A stretch of DNA of 64,000 bases from Caballeronia sordidicola. GTDB lineage: Bacteria > Pseudomonadota > Gammaproteobacteria > Burkholderiales > Burkholderiaceae. Numbering within the stretch: position 1 is the stretch's first letter; each line of letters opens with the position of its first letter. Positions 61,284-64,000 of this stretch are shown here, piece after piece. Made by a program: the position numbers and the translations under genes. The notes beneath the pieces were generated by a model. It saw nothing but the letters and a program-made list of their open reading frames with translations. It had not been told where the DNA came from and searched no databases. The stretch covers positions 62,001-126,000 of the forward strand of contig NZ_JNFG01000007.1 in assembly GCF_000729995.1 (NCBI RefSeq), read 5' to 3'.

Positions 61284-62123
61284 TCAATGGGCGAAACTGA
61301 TGGGTGAACCGCCGTGAGGGTGCGGGACCGTGCCCATCGGAATACCATAAATCGCGCCGAGTGTGTCGGCGTGCATCAACTCCGCGGGGGTACCCGATGC
61401 CAACAAGCGGCCGCCCTTGAGCGCCAGGAGATCGTCGCAGAAACGCGCGGCCATGTTGACGTCGTGCAGCACCACCACCACACCGAGTCCGCGCTCCACA
61501 CTCAAGGTCCGCACCAGTTGCAAAACCTCGATCTGATGCGCAATGTCCAGCGCCGAAATGGGTTCGTCAAGCAGCAGGCATTCGCTGTCCTGCGCGACAA
61601 GCATGGCAAGCCACGCGCGCTGCCGTTCGCCGCCGGAAAGACTGTCCACCGTGCGGTGCGCAAAACGCTCGACGTCAGTCAACCGCATGGCCTCTTCCAC
61701 CTTCGCGCCGTCTTGTGCGCTGAAGCGCCCGAGCGCACCGTGCCACGGATAACGCCCCAATGCGACGAGTTCGCGCACGGTCATGCCGTCAGCGGCGGGC
61801 GGCTGTTGCGGCAGGTACGCGACCTTGCGCGCGAACGCGCGGCCTTCCCAGTCGTCGAGCGGCTTGCCTGCGAAACGCAATGTGCCGCCGCCTGGCGCTT
61901 GCTGGCGTGCGAGCAGTTTCAGCAGCGTGGACTTGCCTGAACCATTGTGCCCAATGAGCCCGCATACGCGACGCTTGGGCAACTCGAGCGACAGCGGATG
62001 CAGCAGCACCCGCTGGCCGATACTGAACGAGACTTCATCGAGCGAATACAGGGGCTCGCAATCGGACTCAGGAGTGGCCACGCGCTCTGCGTCCTGGTCG
62101 AGAAATGCAGGGTCGGCGTTCAT
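61284..62123 (-). CDS. Siderophore ABC transporter ATP-binding protein (FecE/FhuC-like)
   Basis: A 279-residue ATPase: Walker A GLIGHNGSGKSTLLKLL, signature SLSGGERQRAWLAML, Walker B CLLLDEPISALD, H-loop VVVLHDVNMAARF. The LGRYPWHGALGRF segment is typical of iron-siderophore importers (FhuC, FecE, OrbC). It lies five bases after the exporter gene and 16 bp before the acylase gene. Its membrane partners are not in the window and presumably lie upstream. Confidence 0.88.
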   Translation of the reverse strand: MNADPAFLDQDAERVATPESDCEPLYSLDEVSFSIGQRVLLHPLSLELPKRRVCGLIGHNGSGKSTLLKLLARQQAPGGGTLRFAGKPLDDWEGRAFARKVAYLPQQPPAADGMTVRELVALGRYPWHGALGRFSAQDGAKVEEAMRLTDVERFAHRTVDSLSGGERQRAWLAMLVAQDSECLLLDEPISALDIAHQIEVLQLVRTLSVERGLGVVVVLHDVNMAARFCDDLLALKGGRLLASGTPAELMHADTLGAIYGIPMGTVPHPHGGSPISFAH

Positions 62124-62128
62124 ATTGC

Positions 62129-63817
62129 TCAGGCCGAGGCAACCGGGGCAGGCACCTGCACATAAGCCTGCGGATGAATCGCGTTCGGATGATCGACACG
62201 CAAATCCGCACCGCGGCCGAGCTCAACGACCTGACCGTAGTCGAGCTTGATATAACGATCGGCGAGATGGTAATAACGGTCGTCGTGCGTGATGACGACG
62301 ATGGTCTTGCCCTTGGCCTGGAGCTCGGGCAGCAACTGCCTGTAGAACACTTCCTTGAAGGTCGGGTCCTGGTCGGCGGCCCATTCGTCGAAGACGTAGA
62401 AAGGCCTGTCTTCCAGATACGTGACCAGCAAAGCCAAGCGCTTACGCTGACCTTGCGACAGGTCGGTCGTGGAAAACACGCCGTCCTTGATCGTGACCTT
62501 GTGATCGAGTTGCAGGTGTTCAAGCAGCAGTTTCGCATGAGCGTCCAGGCCTTCCACCTTCATGCCGAACAGCGTGTCGAAGAGGTAAAAGTCATTGAAG
62601 ACCACCGAGAAATGCTGGCGATAAATATCGCGGCGCGCTTCATCGACAGGTCTGCCGTTGAGCAGGATCTGCCCGCCTTCGGGCGCATAGAGGCCGACGA
62701 GCATTTTCGCGAGCGTCGTCTTGCCGCTGCCGTTGCCGCCGATCAGGTAGATCAGTTCGCCCGGCTTGAACGTCAGGTCGATCGGGCCCAGGGTGAAGAC
62801 TTCGTTTTCCTTTTCGCGGAAGTATCGATGGGTGACCTTGTCGAGCACGATGCTGTCGAAGGCCTTGGCTGGTGCTTCGTGCAAGGTATCTTCGAGCGGC
62901 AGTTCGGCGTTGACCTGTTCAATCCGCTCCAGTGCAACCTTCGCCGAACTGACGTTCGGGATGGCGGACAGCAGGCCTTCGATCGGCATGATCATGTACA
63001 GAAAGATCATGGCGTAGCCCGACATCACGTGGGTGCTTACCGGAAACTTGCGCGCGAGCACGAACAGCGTAATGCCGATGAACGCGAACAGAATGAAGCT
63101 GCCCCAGCTCGCGGCCGCTGAGTACAGGATGTAGCCACGCGTGCGCTGGACACGTACCGCTTCCACGTTGGTTTCCAGCGTGTCCGTCACGAACGCACTC
63201 TTGCGCTCGCGATGCAGTTTGAGCTCCTTGGCGCCATCGAAGAGCGCGCGGAAATGCTTGACGAGTTCGTCCTCCTTGCGCCGTGACCCTCGTAGATGAA
63301 ACAGCGCCTTCGTGTTGGCAATATGAAAACCCATCGAGCCGATGAAGATAGTCAATACAGCGAAGAGCAGGATCTGCCATGACAGATAACCGAGATATGC
63401 GAGGCAACCGGCAATCACGGCGCCGTGCATCGCGAGCGCGGGCAGGCTCAGGAACAGGATGACGATCGTATCCAGGTCTTGTGTCAGCACGGTGAGCGCC
63501 TTGGACGCGCCCTGCTTTTCCAGATGCTGATACGAAGCGTCGGCAATGCGGCGGATGGTGCGCATGCGCAGCGTTGCCTTGGCGCGCTGGCCGAGCTGCA
63601 TGAATAAGGTTTGCGACAGCGTTCGTGTGCCGAGCACAACCACGCCCACGATCAGGAATTGCCAGCCGAGTTCGATGAGCTTCGTATTCGACGCCCCAAG
63701 TGCCTGGTTGATCAATGCGATGAGCGCCGCGTTGCCGAACCCGCTGACGAGGCTCGCCACCACCGCGACAGCCAGCACCCAGCGTGAGTTGCGGACAAGA
63801 TACAAGAACAGCGACAT
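62129..63817 (-). CDS. Cyclic-peptide/siderophore export ABC transporter (PvdE/SyrD-like)
   Basis: A 562-residue fused permease-ATPase. The ATG at 63817 follows AAGGAG. Residues ~1-300 form six membrane segments (LVRNSRWVLAVAVVASLVSG near the start). The ATPase has Walker A LIGGNGSGKTTLAKML, signature DLSQGQRKRLALLV and Walker B FYVFDEWAADQDP; the replacement of the usual DEP by DEW is typical of PvdE. It exports non-ribosomal siderophore precursors to the periplasm. A Fur-like box lies 105 bp upstream. Confidence 0.9.
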   Translation of the reverse strand: MSLFLYLVRNSRWVLAVAVVASLVSGFGNAALIALINQALGASNTKLIELGWQFLIVGVVVLGTRTLSQTLFMQLGQRAKATLRMRTIRRIADASYQHLEKQGASKALTVLTQDLDTIVILFLSLPALAMHGAVIAGCLAYLGYLSWQILLFAVLTIFIGSMGFHIANTKALFHLRGSRRKEDELVKHFRALFDGAKELKLHRERKSAFVTDTLETNVEAVRVQRTRGYILYSAAASWGSFILFAFIGITLFVLARKFPVSTHVMSGYAMIFLYMIMPIEGLLSAIPNVSSAKVALERIEQVNAELPLEDTLHEAPAKAFDSIVLDKVTHRYFREKENEVFTLGPIDLTFKPGELIYLIGGNGSGKTTLAKMLVGLYAPEGGQILLNGRPVDEARRDIYRQHFSVVFNDFYLFDTLFGMKVEGLDAHAKLLLEHLQLDHKVTIKDGVFSTTDLSQGQRKRLALLVTYLEDRPFYVFDEWAADQDPTFKEVFYRQLLPELQAKGKTIVVITHDDRYYHLADRYIKLDYGQVVELGRGADLRVDHPNAIHPQAYVQVPAPVASA

Positions 63818-63921
63818 GAAACTCCTTGTGGGCAACGAGTGAAAACCGAACGCAATTCCGCGTGTAAAAGGACGGTCCGGCCGCGTCACAGAATAGTTAA
63901 TTTGATAAGTGAAGTCAATTA

Positions 63922-63940
63922 AATGCGAATCATTTGCATT
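63922..63940. promoter_or_regulatory. Fur box candidate
   Basis: AATGCGAATCATTTGCATT is a 19-bp inverted repeat with AATGC/GCATT arms and the GAATCATT core of the Fur consensus, in the AT-rich stretch upstream of the siderophore exporter gene. Iron-repressed expression is expected. Confidence 0.6.
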
Positions 63941-64000
63941 ACGAGACTTCGCCGATAGAGCGGCCGCGCAAGTGCTTGGAGAGCGGCGCGGATGCTCGTA

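Noticed and set aside
1..64000. CRISPR array, prophage, insertion sequence or attachment site
   Set aside because: I saw no regularly spaced repeats, integrase, transposase or terminal inverted repeats with target duplications in the window.

Overview
The window looks like chromosomal or chromid DNA of a Burkholderiales bacterium in the Burkholderia/Paraburkholderia/Caballeronia group. This is inferred from high GC content, dense short operons, the many LysR regulators (seven in 64 kb), a DUF4148 secreted peptide, an OhrR/Ohr pair and a siderophore export module. I saw no rRNA, tRNA, CRISPR array, transposase or phage gene. Nearly all of it is metabolic, transport and regulatory accessory DNA.

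Layout. 0-3 kb: the 3' part of an acetate permease-like symporter, a glutathione peroxidase, a LysR regulator and the stump of a MarR gene. 3-9 kb: an aromatic catabolic cluster with a gamma-resorcylate decarboxylase, an aromatic-acid transporter, maleylacetate reductase, a Dabb protein, hydroxyquinol 1,2-dioxygenase and a divergent LysR. No resorcinol hydroxylase is present. 9-14 kb: two small unknown genes, a TetR/NnrU pair, a MarR-GNAT fusion and an MFS carrier. 14-18.5 kb: a sensor kinase, a sigma-54 response regulator and two genes encoding four copies of a ~55-residue repeat. The kinase promoter and the repeat-gene promoter share one architecture: paired GTCCA-N5-TGGAC sites 22 bp apart, then a -24/-12 promoter. 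18.7-21 kb: OhrR, a DUF4148 peptide and two tandem Ohr peroxidases linked by a common ATCGCATGCGAT operator.

21-30 kb: an HD-domain protein with a divergent LysR; a four-gene operon (phosphatase, APH-type kinase, SDR, acyl-CoA dehydrogenase) that resembles the kinase/dehydrogenase logic of 4-hydroxyacyl-CoA catabolism; two more LysR genes; and a quinone oxidoreductase. 30-36 kb: an exported animal-type haem peroxidase, a GMC oxidoreductase, a cupin and a lipocalin-like protein, with looser spacing. 36-42 kb: an OmpR-type two-component system flanked on both sides by exported alpha/beta-hydrolases and an exported thioredoxin. Two regulatory regions carry the same ~80-bp element in opposite orientation, one facing each exported-protein unit.

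42-58 kb: an MFS carrier with a COG4091-type dehydrogenase and divergent LysR; a GntR-DAACS symporter-threonine aldolase unit; a phospholipase D-like protein; a PilZ/YcgR-like protein; a HAD phosphatase; a VOC/tautomerase operon divergent from TetR across a perfect 32-bp palindrome; and a LysR divergent from a beta-hydroxyacid dehydrogenase, AEC carrier and hydrolase. 58-64 kb: a free-methionine sulfoxide reductase and a likely Fur-controlled operon (PvdE-like exporter, FecE/FhuC-like ATPase, PvdQ-like lipoprotein acylase), which suggests export and periplasmic deacylation of an acylated siderophore.

The best candidates for undescribed biology are the sigma-54 two-component/repeat-protein unit (14.1-18.5 kb) and the two-component/exported-hydrolase unit (36.2-42.3 kb). 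Each is self-contained, and in each a repeated cis-element ties regulator to targets.
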